NCBI RefSeq assembly: GCF_041434935.1
Contig: NZ_CP107964.1
Span: forward strand, 5,935,001 to 5,999,000
DNA length: 64,000 nucleotides
Direction: 5' to 3'
Origin: Kitasatospora sp. NBC_00374
Lineage (GTDB): Bacteria > Actinomycetota > Actinomycetes > Streptomycetales > Streptomycetaceae
Below the pieces are notes generated by a model that did no database searches, had not been told where the DNA came from, and saw only the letters and a program-made list of their open reading frames with translations. Of the stretch, positions 24,334-33,107 are shown piece by piece; position 1 is the first letter of the stretch, and each line of letters starts with the position of its first letter. Both the position numbers and the translations under genes were made by a program.

Positions 24334-25425
24334 ATGAGCGACGGCGTGGTGCTGCACATCGGGGGCCGGGTGCTGGTCGGCCCCGAGGAGGTCCGGGACG
24401 AGCTGTGGGTGGTCGACGGGCGGGTGACCTTCGACCGGCCCGCGCACGCGGCCGACGTCCGGACGGTGACCGGCTGGGTGCTGCCCGGCCTGGTGGACGC
24501 GCACTGCCACGTCGGCCTGGACGCGCACGGCGCCGTGGACGCCGCGACCAGCGAGAAGCAGGCGCTCACCGACCGTGACGCCGGCACCCTGCTGATCCGG
24601 GACGCCGGTTCGGCCGCCGACACCCGCTGGATCGACGACCGCGAGGACCTGCCCCGGATCATCCGGGCCGGCCGGCACATCGCCCGCACCCGCCGCTACA
24701 TCCGCAACTACGCGCACGAGATCGAGCCCGGCGACCTGACCGCGTACGTCCGCCGGGAGGCCCGGCGCGGTGACGGCTGGGTGAAGCTGGTCGGCGACTG
24801 GATCGACCGCGACCGCGGTGACCTGGCGGCCTGCTGGCCCGGGGACGCGCTGAAGGAGGCGATCGCCGCGGCGCACGCCGAGGGCGCGCGGGTGACGGCG
24901 CACTGCTTCGCGGCCGAGTCGCTGCCCGACCTGCTGGCGGCCGGGATCGACTGCGTCGAGCACGCCACCGGCCTGACCGAGGAGTTGATCCCGCAGTTCG
25001 CCGAGCGCCAGGTGGCGATCGTCCCGACGCTGGTCAACATCGCCACCTTCCCGGGCCTGGCCGCGGGCGGCGAGAGCAGGTTCCCGGCCTGGTCGGCGCA
25101 CATGCGGCGGCTGCACGCGCGCCGGTACGACACGGTCGGCGCGGCCCGGGACGCGGGCATCCCGATCTTCGTGGGGACCGACGCGGGCGGCTCGCTGGCG
25201 CACGGCCTGGTGGCCGAGGAGGCGGCGGAGCTGGTGAAGGCCGGGCTGTCGGCCACCGAGGCGCTGGACGCGGCCAGTTGGCGGGCCCGCGCCTGGCTGG
25301 GCCGGGACGGGCTGACCGAGGGGGCGCCGGCCGACCTGGTGGTCTACGCCGAGGACCCGCGGGCGGACATCCGGGTGCTGGCCGATCCGCGCCTGGTGGT
25401 GCTCCGGGGGCGGATCGTCGGCTGA
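24334..25425 (+). CDS. Amidohydrolase-superfamily protein
   Basis: A 363-residue metal-dependent hydrolase. The metal site is recognisable: HxH in LPGLVDAHCHVGLD, a lysine in DGWVKLVGDWID, His in VTAHCFAAES and CVEHATGL, and Asp in FVGTDAGG. The N-terminal ~50 residues and the C-terminal LTEGAPADLVVYAEDP form the small beta-sandwich typical of imidazolonepropionase or prolidase-like amidohydrolases. The natural substrate is unknown. It is transcribed away from the oxygenase gene and closely followed by ung (23-bp gap), so the two may be cotranscribed. Confidence 0.88.
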   Translation: MSDGVVLHIGGRVLVGPEEVRDELWVVDGRVTFDRPAHAADVRTVTGWVLPGLVDAHCHVGLDAHGAVDAATSEKQALTDRDAGTLLIRDAGSAADTRWIDDREDLPRIIRAGRHIARTRRYIRNYAHEIEPGDLTAYVRREARRGDGWVKLVGDWIDRDRGDLAACWPGDALKEAIAAAHAEGARVTAHCFAAESLPDLLAAGIDCVEHATGLTEELIPQFAERQVAIVPTLVNIATFPGLAAGGESRFPAWSAHMRRLHARRYDTVGAARDAGIPIFVGTDAGGSLAHGLVAEEAAELVKAGLSATEALDAASWRARAWLGRDGLTEGAPADLVVYAEDPRADIRVLADPRLVVLRGRIVG

Positions 25426-25448
25426 CGTTGGGCCGATAGGGTGGCGGT

Positions 25449-26126
25449 ATGGCACCGCGTCCCCTCCACGAGATCGTCGAACCCGGCTGGGCCGAGGCCC
25501 TGCAACCGGTGGCCGGGCGGGTCGCCGCCATGGGCGACTTCCTGCGCGCCGAGCTGTCGGCCGGCCGTACCTATCTGCCCTCCGGGCCGAACGTGCTGCG
25601 GGCGTTCCAGCAGCCGTTCGACCAGGTGCGGGTACTGATCGTCGGTCAGGACCCGTACCCGACGCCGGGGCACGCGGTCGGCCTGAGCTTCTCGGTGGCG
25701 CCGGAGGTCCGGCCGATCCCCGCCAGCCTGGTGAACATCTTCCAGGAGTACGGACGCGACCTCGGCCACCCCGCGCCCGCCAACGGCGACCTCACCCCGT
25801 GGGCCGAGCAGGGCGTGCTGCTGCTCAACCGGGCGCTGACCACCGCCCCGCGCAACCCGGCCGCGCACCGCGGCAAGGGCTGGGAGGAGGTCACCGAGCA
25901 GGCGATCCGGGCGCTGGTGGCGCGCGGCGGCCCGCTGGTGGCGATCCTCTGGGGGCGTGACGCCCGCAACCTGCGCCCCGTCCTGGGCCAGGTGCCGTCG
26001 GTGGAGTCCGCGCACCCGAGCCCGATGTCGGCCGACCGGGGCTTCTTCGGCTCCCGCCCGTTCAGCCGGGCCAACGACCTGCTGGTCCGCCAGGGCGCGC
26101 AGCCCGTCGACTGGCGCCTGCCGTAA
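25449..26126 (+). CDS. ung: Uracil-DNA glycosylase
   Basis: A 225-residue family 1 UDG, normal length. Motif A is VLIVGQDPYPTPGHAVGL with the catalytic Asp, the uracil pocket is LLLNRALT (Asn), and motif B is the HPSPMSADRGFFGSRPFS leucine-loop region with catalytic His. It removes uracil from DNA as the first step of base-excision repair. A strong hairpin follows the stop. Confidence 0.95.
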   Translation: MAPRPLHEIVEPGWAEALQPVAGRVAAMGDFLRAELSAGRTYLPSGPNVLRAFQQPFDQVRVLIVGQDPYPTPGHAVGLSFSVAPEVRPIPASLVNIFQEYGRDLGHPAPANGDLTPWAEQGVLLLNRALTTAPRNPAAHRGKGWEEVTEQAIRALVARGGPLVAILWGRDARNLRPVLGQVPSVESAHPSPMSADRGFFGSRPFSRANDLLVRQGAQPVDWRLP

Positions 26127-26129
26127 CCG

Positions 26130-26170
26130 CCGGCCCGGCCCGCAGGACCGGGTCCTGCGGGCCGGGCCGG
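26130..26170. terminator. Bidirectional terminator between ung and the PBP gene
   Basis: A 20-bp perfect inverted repeat (CCGGCCCGGCCCGCAGGACC and its complement) separated by one base, between convergent genes. Confidence 0.88.
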
Positions 26171-26177
26171 GACGGCC

Positions 26178-28262
26178 CTACGGCAGCGGGACCTGGGCGA
26201 GCGGCCGCGGGGTGGTCCCGCGCAGGGCGCCGGTGACCGCGTCGCGCCAGATCGGGCCGGCCACGGTGCCGCCGGACGCCGAGCCGACGGACTTCCCGCC
26301 GATCCTCCGGCCGTTCAGCGAGGCCTGGTTGTCGGTGTCGCCGACCACGGTGGCGGCCGCCAGTTCGGGGGTGTAGCCGACGAACCAGACCTGCTTGGAG
26401 CCGTTGGTGGTACCGGTCTTGCCGGCACTGTCACGGTCGTCCAGGCCGGCCCTGGTGCCGGTGCCGTCCTGCACCACGCCCTTGAGCATGGTGGTGAGGG
26501 CGTCGGCGGTCTGCGCCGACATCGCCTGCCCGCAGCCGGCGGCGGGGACCTTCAGCGCCCGGCCGTCCGCCGTGGTCACCGAGGCGATCGCGACCGGCCT
26601 GCAGTAGGTGCCGTGCGCGGCGAACGCGGCGTAGGCGCTCGCCATGTCCAGCGGGCTCAGGCTGTTGCTGCCGAGCGCCATCGACGGCACCGCGTCCAGC
26701 TTCGTGCCGCCGGCCTGCTGGGTGATCCCCAGCCGGTTGGCCATCTGCGCCACGGTGCACAGGCCGATCTCGCCCTCCAGCGCGGCGAAGTAGGTGTTCA
26801 CGGACTTGGCCATCGCGGGGCCCATGGTGAACGGGCCGGACAGGTCGCTCTCGTCGTTGTGCACCTCGCCGCCCTGCGGGTAGCGGCCGCCGTCGCAGTT
26901 CTTCATGGCCGGCCACGGCATGCTGTACGGGGACGGGTACGACTGCGCCGGGGTGAGGCCGCCGTCCAGGGCGGCCGCGGCCACGATCGGCTTGAAGGTC
27001 GATCCGGTGGGGAACCCGAGCCCGCCGCCCATCGCCTTGCCGACGTTGAGGTTGATCAGGGTCTGGTCGGCGCCGAGGCCGTACGGGCGGCTCTGGGCCA
27101 TCGCGAGGATCTTGCCGGTGCCGGGCTGGACCACGGTCATCGCGCCCGCCGCCTTGTCGGTGGCGTACACGTGGTCGGTGACCGCCTTCTGCACCGCCCG
27201 CTGCGCCACCGGGTCGAGGGTGGTGCGGATCTGCAGGCCGCCGCGGGCCCAGAGGGCCTGCCGCTCGGCCGCGGTGGCGCCGAAGGCCGGGTCGGAGGTG
27301 ATCAGCTTGCGCACGTAGTCGCAGAAGAACCCCTCGCCGTCCTGCGCGGTGATGCACCCCTGCCGGGGGCGGCTGACGGTGAGCGCGACCGGGGTGGCGA
27401 CGGCCTCGTCCGCCTGGGCCCGGGTGACGCTGCCGTACTCGGCCATCTTGCCGAGCACCGTGTCGCGGCGCTCCTTGGCCGCCCCGGGGTTGATCACGGG
27501 GTCGTAGCCGGACGGCGACTGCACCAGGCCGGCCAGCAGCGCGGCCTGCGGGAGGGTGAGGTCCTTGGCGTGGGTGCTGAAGTACCGCTGGGACGCGGCC
27601 TCGATGCCGTACGCCTGCTCGCCGAAGAAGGTGATGTTCAGGTAGTTGGTGAGGATCTGGTCCTTGGTGAGGGTCTCCTCCAGTTTGATCGCGTACTTCA
27701 TCTCCTTGACCTTGCGGCCGAGGGTCTGGGCCTGCGCGGCCTGCACCGCCTTGGGGTCCTCGCCGGCCTGGTCGACGAAGACGTTCTTGACGTACTGCTG
27801 GGTGAGGGTGGAGGCCCCTTCGGATATCCCGCCGCTCACCGCGTTCTTGTTGATCGCGCGCAGCACGCCCTTGAGGTCGACCGCGCCGTGTTCGTAGAAG
27901 CGGTTGTCCTCGATGGCCACCAGGGCGGATTTCACCAGCGGGGAGATCTGGTCGCTCGGCACCACCGTGCGGTCCCGCTCGTAGACGGTGGCGATCACGG
28001 TGCCGGCCGCGTCGTAGACGGTGGAGGCCTGGGAGAGCGGGGGCGCGGTGAAGTCGTCCGGCAGGCTGTCGAAGTCCGAGACCGCGCCTTTCGCGGCGAG
28101 CCCGACACTGCCGACGGCGGGAAGGGCCAGCCCGGCGGTGAGGACACCTGCGACGGCGCTGACGGCGACCAGCTTGACGGTGAGCCCGACGGCCCGGGTG
28201 AGCCGGGGTATGGCGGGGCGTGAGTTCGGCGAGGGCATGATCCGAGCGTAGACAGAGGACAT
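26178..28262 (-). CDS. Class A penicillin-binding protein (transglycosylase/transpeptidase)
   Basis: A 694-residue bifunctional peptidoglycan synthase. One signal-anchor helix lies near residues 25-50. The GT51 domain has AIEDNRFYEHGAVDLKGVLR (catalytic Glu), EGASTLTQQYVKN and RRYFSTHAKDLTLPQAALLA-type blocks. The transpeptidase domain shows S-x2-K in TGSTFKPIVAAA, S-x-N in SVNTYFAAL and K-T-G in GKTGTTNGSKQVWFVGYTP. It polymerises and cross-links wall on the outer face of the membrane. No PASTA domain is present. Two starts are possible (28262 or 28238); neither has a good ribosome site. Confidence 0.92.
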   Translation of the reverse strand: MSSVYARIMPSPNSRPAIPRLTRAVGLTVKLVAVSAVAGVLTAGLALPAVGSVGLAAKGAVSDFDSLPDDFTAPPLSQASTVYDAAGTVIATVYERDRTVVPSDQISPLVKSALVAIEDNRFYEHGAVDLKGVLRAINKNAVSGGISEGASTLTQQYVKNVFVDQAGEDPKAVQAAQAQTLGRKVKEMKYAIKLEETLTKDQILTNYLNITFFGEQAYGIEAASQRYFSTHAKDLTLPQAALLAGLVQSPSGYDPVINPGAAKERRDTVLGKMAEYGSVTRAQADEAVATPVALTVSRPRQGCITAQDGEGFFCDYVRKLITSDPAFGATAAERQALWARGGLQIRTTLDPVAQRAVQKAVTDHVYATDKAAGAMTVVQPGTGKILAMAQSRPYGLGADQTLINLNVGKAMGGGLGFPTGSTFKPIVAAAALDGGLTPAQSYPSPYSMPWPAMKNCDGGRYPQGGEVHNDESDLSGPFTMGPAMAKSVNTYFAALEGEIGLCTVAQMANRLGITQQAGGTKLDAVPSMALGSNSLSPLDMASAYAAFAAHGTYCRPVAIASVTTADGRALKVPAAGCGQAMSAQTADALTTMLKGVVQDGTGTRAGLDDRDSAGKTGTTNGSKQVWFVGYTPELAAATVVGDTDNQASLNGRRIGGKSVGSASGGTVAGPIWRDAVTGALRGTTPRPLAQVPLP

Positions 28263-28546
28263 GAGAGGAACGGCCTGATCAGGAGCCTTGGTTCGTCACA
28301 GGACTGCGACAGAAAGCGGAGCTCCCGGCTCCAACGGCGCACCGGCGGGCAATCCGCGGGACACAGCGGGACATTCTCACTCGAAGGAGTGAAATGGCTT
28401 TCTGTGTGACTCATGTGACTGATCGTTCGAAGAGACTGGCGGCAGTCGAGAGCACAAGCCCCTTCCCCCTGGCCGCTGCGGTGTGAGCCCGCGCGGGGTG
28501 AGTCCGGAGCGCGCTCTGTCCCGTCCGCACCCGTGGGGGTACCGCC

Positions 28547-29482
28547 ATGTCCTCAGCCGTTCCCGCTCCGCGCACCGCGCTGCGCACCGTCGCCGCCGGC
28601 CTCGCCGTGTCGGCGCTCACCGTCACGCTGCCGGTCTCGGCCGCCCGCGCGGCCGACCCGGCGGCCCGCCCCGGCCGCGCCACCGCGGTGACCGCCGAGC
28701 TCAGCCTGGACGTCAGCCTGCTGAGCAAGGTCCACGTGCCGGTGGACGTCGCACTCAACCGGGTGCAGAGCCCGGCCCGGCAGGACAGCGCGGTCCTGAC
28801 CGCCACGGTCGACGGGGTCGACCAGGGCCGGCCGCTGACGCTGCTCAAGGCCCAGCTCGGCAAGTCCGTCACCAGCGCCGACGACCACGGCGCCGCGGCC
28901 TCCGTCACGCTGGTCGACGCGGACCTGCGCGCGCCCGGCCTGCCGGCGACCACCCTGCTCGGCCTGGAGGCGCTCAGCGCGGAGGTGACCTGTCCGGTCG
29001 ACGGGGCGCCCACCGCCAAGGTGGTGGCCCCGGCGAAGGTGACGGTGCTCGGGAAGTCGGTCACCGCCGGGCTGGACGGACCCAGCCATGTCGCGGTGCC
29101 CGGCGTCGGCACGGTGGACATCCGGTTCTCGCACCGCACCACCACCTCCGCGACGGCCGCCGCCTCGGCCCTGGAGGCGACCGTCGACGTCAACCCGCTG
29201 AACCTGAACGTCGCCCGGGTGAGTGGGCGCATCACCATCGCCTCGGTCAGCTGCGAGAAGCCCGTACCGGCGCCCGCCACGTCCGCCGCACCGGTCACCG
29301 GCGCTGCGCCCGCCACCACCGCGGGCCGCGCCGTCCCCGCCGAGGACCGGGACGCCTCGCTCGCCTCGACCGGCAGCAGCGGCACCCTGCCGCTGCTGGC
29401 CGGCGGCGGGACCCTGCTGGTCGGCGGCGTCGCCGCGCTCTGGACGACCCGCCGCCGCCGGGCCCACGCCCGCCGCCACTGA
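28547..29482 (+). CDS. Secreted, sortase-anchored surface protein (LAxTG)
   Basis: A 311-residue protein with a signal peptide (LRTVAAGLAVSALTVTLPVSA ... ARAAD, cleavage near residue 34). The mature part has beta-strand-rich repeats without known enzymes. The C-terminus is a class E sortase signal: LASTGSSG near residue 278, a hydrophobic span (LPLLAGGGTLLVGGVAAL) and a basic tail (TTRRRRAHARRH). It resembles the SCO1860-type LAETG-anchored proteins of streptomycetes as I remember them. The preceding region 28263-28546 holds its leader and the PBP promoter. Likely wall-bound on aerial or vegetative hyphae; role unknown. Confidence 0.82.
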   Translation: MSSAVPAPRTALRTVAAGLAVSALTVTLPVSAARAADPAARPGRATAVTAELSLDVSLLSKVHVPVDVALNRVQSPARQDSAVLTATVDGVDQGRPLTLLKAQLGKSVTSADDHGAAASVTLVDADLRAPGLPATTLLGLEALSAEVTCPVDGAPTAKVVAPAKVTVLGKSVTAGLDGPSHVAVPGVGTVDIRFSHRTTTSATAAASALEATVDVNPLNLNVARVSGRITIASVSCEKPVPAPATSAAPVTGAAPATTAGRAVPAEDRDASLASTGSSGTLPLLAGGGTLLVGGVAALWTTRRRRAHARRH

Positions 29483-29582
29483 CCGGTCGTGGCGGGCGGC
29501 ACCGGCCCGCCGGGCCCGGTGGCGCGCCCACGGTGTGGGACTGGCACTCTCCGTATGTGAGCGTGCCGCTGCGGTCCGTTGG

Positions 29583-29620
29583 TTCACATGGGCGTTACAT
29601 AGGAGGAACAACCGGGAAAC
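29583..29620 (+). promoter_or_regulatory. GlnR box upstream of glnII
   Basis: TTCAC-N6-GTTAC-N6-GGAAC-N6-GAAAC, four 5-bp elements at exact 11-bp spacing, matches the gTnAc-n6-GaAAc architecture of actinobacterial GlnR sites. It lies 56 bp upstream of the glnII start. Nitrogen-dependent activation is expected. Confidence 0.75.
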
Positions 29621-29675
29621 GGCGGCTTGCGACGCTACGCGGGCACCCACCACCCAAGCAGTGAGGTTCACCGCA

Positions 29676-30698
29676 ATGGCAATCAAGGCCGAGTACATCT
29701 GGATCGACGGCACGCAGCCGACCGCCAAGCTCCGTTCCAAGACTCGGATCCTGGCCAACGCGGACAAGCTGCCGACCTGGGGCTTCGACGGCTCGTCGAC
29801 CAACCAGGCCGAGGGTCACGCCTCGGACCGTGTGCTCGAGCCGGTCGCGTCCTTCCCGGACCCGATCCGCGGCGGTGACAACATCCTGGTGCTGTGCGAG
29901 GTCAACGAGACCGACGGCACCCCGCACGTCTCCAACACCCGTGCTCTGCTCCGCCCGATCGCCGAGCAGTTCGCCGCTCAGGAGTCGATCTTCGGCATCG
30001 AGCAGGAGTACACCTTCTTCAAGGGCTCGCGCCCGCTCGGCTTCCCCGAGGGCGGCTTCCCGGCCCCGCAGGGCGGCTACTACTGCGGCATCGGCGCCGA
30101 GGAGGTCTTCGGCCGCGAGATCGTCGAGCTGCACCTCGACCGCTGCATCGAGGCCGGCCTGGCCATCTGCGGCATCAACGCCGAGGTCATGCCCGGCCAG
30201 TGGGAGTTCCAGATCGGCCCGGTCGACGCGCTGACCGTCTCCGACCACCTGTGGGTCGCCCGCTACCTGCTCTACCGCACCGCCGAGGAGTTCGGCATCG
30301 ACGCCACCCTGGACGCCAAGCCCGTCCGTGGCGACTGGAACGGCGCCGGCGCCCACACCAACTTCTCCACCAAGGCCATGCGTGAGGGCTACGACGCCAT
30401 CATCACCGCCTGCGAGTCGCTCGGCACCTCGCAGGAGAAGGTCCTGGAGCACGTCAAGCAGTACGGCTTCGGCATCGAGTCCCGCCTGACCGGTCTGCAC
30501 GAGACCGCCCCGTGGAACGTCTACTCCTACGGCGTGTCCGACCGCGGCGCCTCGGTCCGCATCCCGTGGCAGGTCGAGGTCGAGCAGAAGGGCTACATCG
30601 AGGACCGTCGTCCGAACGCGAACGTCGACCCGTACGTGGTGACCCGCCTGCTGGTCAACACCTGCTGCTCCGCCCTGGAGAAGGCCGGCCAGGTCTGA
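29676..30698 (+). CDS. glnII: Glutamine synthetase type II
   Basis: A 340-residue eukaryotic-type glutamine synthetase, the short (GSII) form found in streptomycetes and rhizobia. It converts glutamate, ammonia and ATP to glutamine. Signatures are LPTWGFDGSSTNQA, the ATP/metal region FGIEQEYTFFKG, GINAEVMPGQWEFQIGP, GDWNGAGAHTNFSTKAMR and GVSDRGASVRIP. No adenylylation Tyr loop is expected for this type. The gene is transcribed alone: a strong terminator follows at 30721. A GlnR box sits directly upstream, so it should be induced under nitrogen limitation alongside glnA elsewhere. Confidence 0.97.
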   Translation: MAIKAEYIWIDGTQPTAKLRSKTRILANADKLPTWGFDGSSTNQAEGHASDRVLEPVASFPDPIRGGDNILVLCEVNETDGTPHVSNTRALLRPIAEQFAAQESIFGIEQEYTFFKGSRPLGFPEGGFPAPQGGYYCGIGAEEVFGREIVELHLDRCIEAGLAICGINAEVMPGQWEFQIGPVDALTVSDHLWVARYLLYRTAEEFGIDATLDAKPVRGDWNGAGAHTNFSTKAMREGYDAIITACESLGTSQEKVLEHVKQYGFGIESRLTGLHETAPWNVYSYGVSDRGASVRIPWQVEVEQKGYIEDRRPNANVDPYVVTRLLVNTCCSALEKAGQV

Positions 30699-30720
30699 TC
30701 CGAGGCCCCCAGCGCCCGAC

Positions 30721-30768
30721 GCGCCCGCCGGTCCTCTCCCACCCCGTGAGGAGAGGACCGGCGGGCGC
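30721..30768 (+). terminator. Terminator after glnII
   Basis: GCGCCCGCCGGTCCTCTCC pairs perfectly over 19 bp with its complement around a 10-base loop. Confidence 0.9.
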
Positions 30769-30786
30769 GTGCCGTGTGCCCCATCG

Positions 30787-32034
30787 TCAGCCGGTGCGCT
30801 CGCGCACCGCACCGGCCAGCCGCAGGCTGAGCAGCGCCCCGGTGATGCCGGTCAGCGCCGCGCCCCACCACAGCGCCGCCGGGCCGAGTCCCGCGTACAC
30901 CGCCGCCCCGCCGCCGAGGGCGGCGAACCGGGCCAGCCCGCGGGACCAGTTGAGCGCACCCTGGAAGCGGCCCTGCGCGCCCGCCGGGGCGAGGTCCGCC
31001 GCGATCGAGGTGACGATGCCGCCGACGCACACCTCGGCCGCACTCCACACCACCACGGTCAGTGCGAACTCCCAGGTGCTGTCCGCCAGCCCGGTCAGCC
31101 CGATGCCCACCGCCGCCAGCACCGACGCGAACGACCACACCCGCAGCCGGTCGAAGCGGGCCAGCCAGACCGAGGCGAACGGCTGCAGGGTGACCACCAG
31201 CAGGGCGTTCACCACGGACGCCAGCCCGAAGGTGGTGGCCGGCAGCCCGTGGTCCCGGACGGCCAGCGGCAGGGTGAACTCGGTCTGCGCGTAGACCGCC
31301 TCCGCGACCGCGCTCAGCGAGATCAGCAGCAGCATCGGCCGGTCCCGCAGCACGACCCGGTAGCCGCCGTCGTCCGAACGGCGCCGCGGCGGGCCGGCGG
31401 CCGCCCGCGGCAGCCGGACGGCGACCAGCGCGGCGTACGCCAGGCAGGTCACCGCGTCCAGCGCGAACAGCAGGCCGTAGCCGTGCGCCACCAGGAAACC
31501 GCCGAGCGCGCCCGCCACGGCGCTGCCCACGTTGATCGCCCAGTGCAGCAGCCCGTAGGCGATCTGACGACGGGCCGGCGCCACCGCCCCGGCGATCACC
31601 GCGCCGGCCGCCGGCGGGTACACCGAGCCCGAGGCGCCGAGCAGCGCGGCCGCCGCCGTGAGGGTGGCCAGGCCCGGCGCCGCGAACAGCAGCCCCTGGC
31701 CGGCCGCCGTGGCCAGCAGCCCAACCAGCAGGGTCGGCCGGGTGCCGAACCGGTCGGTCAGCAGCCCGCCGAGCACCGGCCCGACCAGCCCGCCCGCCCC
31801 GAGCGCCGCCAGCACGTACGGGACGCGGTCGGTGGCGATGCCGCGCGAACCGAGGAAGAACACCAGGAACGGGAGCACCATGTTCCCGACCCTGTTCATG
31901 GCGGTACCGCCGATCACCACCCAGAACGGCCCGTCGAAGCCGCCGAAGCGCCCGGCGAGGACGGTACGCACCCGGCCGGCGGCGGGTGGTGGCGGAGCGA
32001 CGGGTGGGGGAGAATGCAGGGTCGGCGAGGTCAT
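30787..32034 (-). CDS. MFS transporter
   Basis: A 415-residue protein with about 12 membrane spans. The loop between spans 2 and 3 carries GGLLTDRFGTRPTLLVG, the major facilitator motif A. A Pro-rich cytoplasmic tail precedes the first span. The gene faces away from an ArsR regulator across a ~70-bp gap, the usual layout for a drug or metabolite exporter controlled by that regulator. Substrate unknown; the MdtH/SET-like family is possible. Confidence 0.88.
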   Translation of the reverse strand: MTSPTLHSPPPVAPPPPAAGRVRTVLAGRFGGFDGPFWVVIGGTAMNRVGNMVLPFLVFFLGSRGIATDRVPYVLAALGAGGLVGPVLGGLLTDRFGTRPTLLVGLLATAAGQGLLFAAPGLATLTAAAALLGASGSVYPPAAGAVIAGAVAPARRQIAYGLLHWAINVGSAVAGALGGFLVAHGYGLLFALDAVTCLAYAALVAVRLPRAAAGPPRRRSDDGGYRVVLRDRPMLLLISLSAVAEAVYAQTEFTLPLAVRDHGLPATTFGLASVVNALLVVTLQPFASVWLARFDRLRVWSFASVLAAVGIGLTGLADSTWEFALTVVVWSAAEVCVGGIVTSIAADLAPAGAQGRFQGALNWSRGLARFAALGGGAAVYAGLGPAALWWGAALTGITGALLSLRLAGAVRERTG

Positions 32035-32104
32035 GGGGGAATCCTGCGTCCGTGCTCCTCGTTGCCACCATTCATTCGGTCAGGGCTGAATCCTGGGGGT
32101 ACGC

Positions 32105-33067
32105 ATGCTGGAACTGGCCTTCTCCGCCCGGGATCTCGCCCGCACCCGGCTGGCCGTCTCCCCGCTCTGGGAGACCGTCACCAGCCTCCGGGTGCTGCAG
32201 TCGGAGCGGATCCGCCCGCTGCACCTGCGCTGGGCGGCCCGCACCAGGCCACGGCTGCGCGACCTCGCCCTGCTTACCGCCCTCGTCCCGGTGCACGGCT
32301 ACATCCCGGACTTCCTCAACCCGCCGGCCGCCTCCGCCGTACCGTCCTTCGACGCCGAACTGGCCACCGTGGCCCGCACGGGCCACGCGCGGATCCGGGC
32401 CGACCTCGGCCGGCTGACCCGCTGGACCCCGGAGGTCCAGGCCTTCCACGACGACCCGGCCGCCGGGCTGACCCGGCTGACCGCCGAGCTGACCCGCTAC
32501 TGGGAGGTCGCGCTCGCGCCGTACTGGCCGCGGCTGCGGGCCGTCCTGGAGGCCGACGTGCTGCACCAGTCGCGGCGGTTCGCGGCCGAGGGCGCCGCCG
32601 CGGTGCTGCGCGAGCTGAACCCGCACGTGGAGTGGGGCGACGAGGTGCTCAGCATCCCGAACTCGCTCTGCGGCAGCTCCAGCAGCCTGGCCGGGCGGGG
32701 GCTGCTGCTGGTGCCGTCCGCGTTCGTCGGCCCGTCCGTGCTGATCGTCGACGCCCCGCCGGAGACGGTGCAGATGTGCTACCCGACCCGGGGCGTCGGG
32801 ACGCTCTGGGAACAGGCCCCGGCCCAGGTGCCGGACGCCGTCGCGGCGGTGCTCGGCAAGTCCCGCGCGCTGCTGCTGACCGAGCTCGCCGAACCCGCCT
32901 CCACCACCGAACTCTCCCGCCGCACCGGCCTGTCCGCCGCCGGAGTCTCCCAGCACCTCACCGCGCTGCGGGCAGCCGGCATCGTCACCTCGCACCGGGC
33001 CGGCCGCTCGGTGCTCTACCAGCGGACGGCCGTCGCCGACACCCTGCTGGCCGCCGCGGCCGGCTGA
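32105..33067 (+). CDS. ArsR-like winged-helix regulator (DUF5937 type)
   Basis: A 320-residue protein. Residues ~1-240 are an alpha-rich domain of the DUF5937 type (LELAFSARDLARTRLAVSPL; RIRPLHLRWAARTRPRLRDL). The last ~75 residues are an ArsR-type winged helix: LLTELAEPASTTELSRRTGL, SAAGVSQHLTALRAAGIVTS, and the wing HRAGRSVLYQRT. It most likely controls the divergent MFS gene; the ligand-binding region lacks the Cys cluster of metal-sensing ArsR proteins. The ATG at 32105 is preceded by GGGGG. Confidence 0.85.
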   Translation: MLELAFSARDLARTRLAVSPLWETVTSLRVLQSERIRPLHLRWAARTRPRLRDLALLTALVPVHGYIPDFLNPPAASAVPSFDAELATVARTGHARIRADLGRLTRWTPEVQAFHDDPAAGLTRLTAELTRYWEVALAPYWPRLRAVLEADVLHQSRRFAAEGAAAVLRELNPHVEWGDEVLSIPNSLCGSSSSLAGRGLLLVPSAFVGPSVLIVDAPPETVQMCYPTRGVGTLWEQAPAQVPDAVAAVLGKSRALLLTELAEPASTTELSRRTGLSAAGVSQHLTALRAAGIVTSHRAGRSVLYQRTAVADTLLAAAAG

Positions 33068-33107
33068 CCCTCCCGGCGGCCCGCCGGCGCGTCCTAGGGT
33101 GGTCGCC

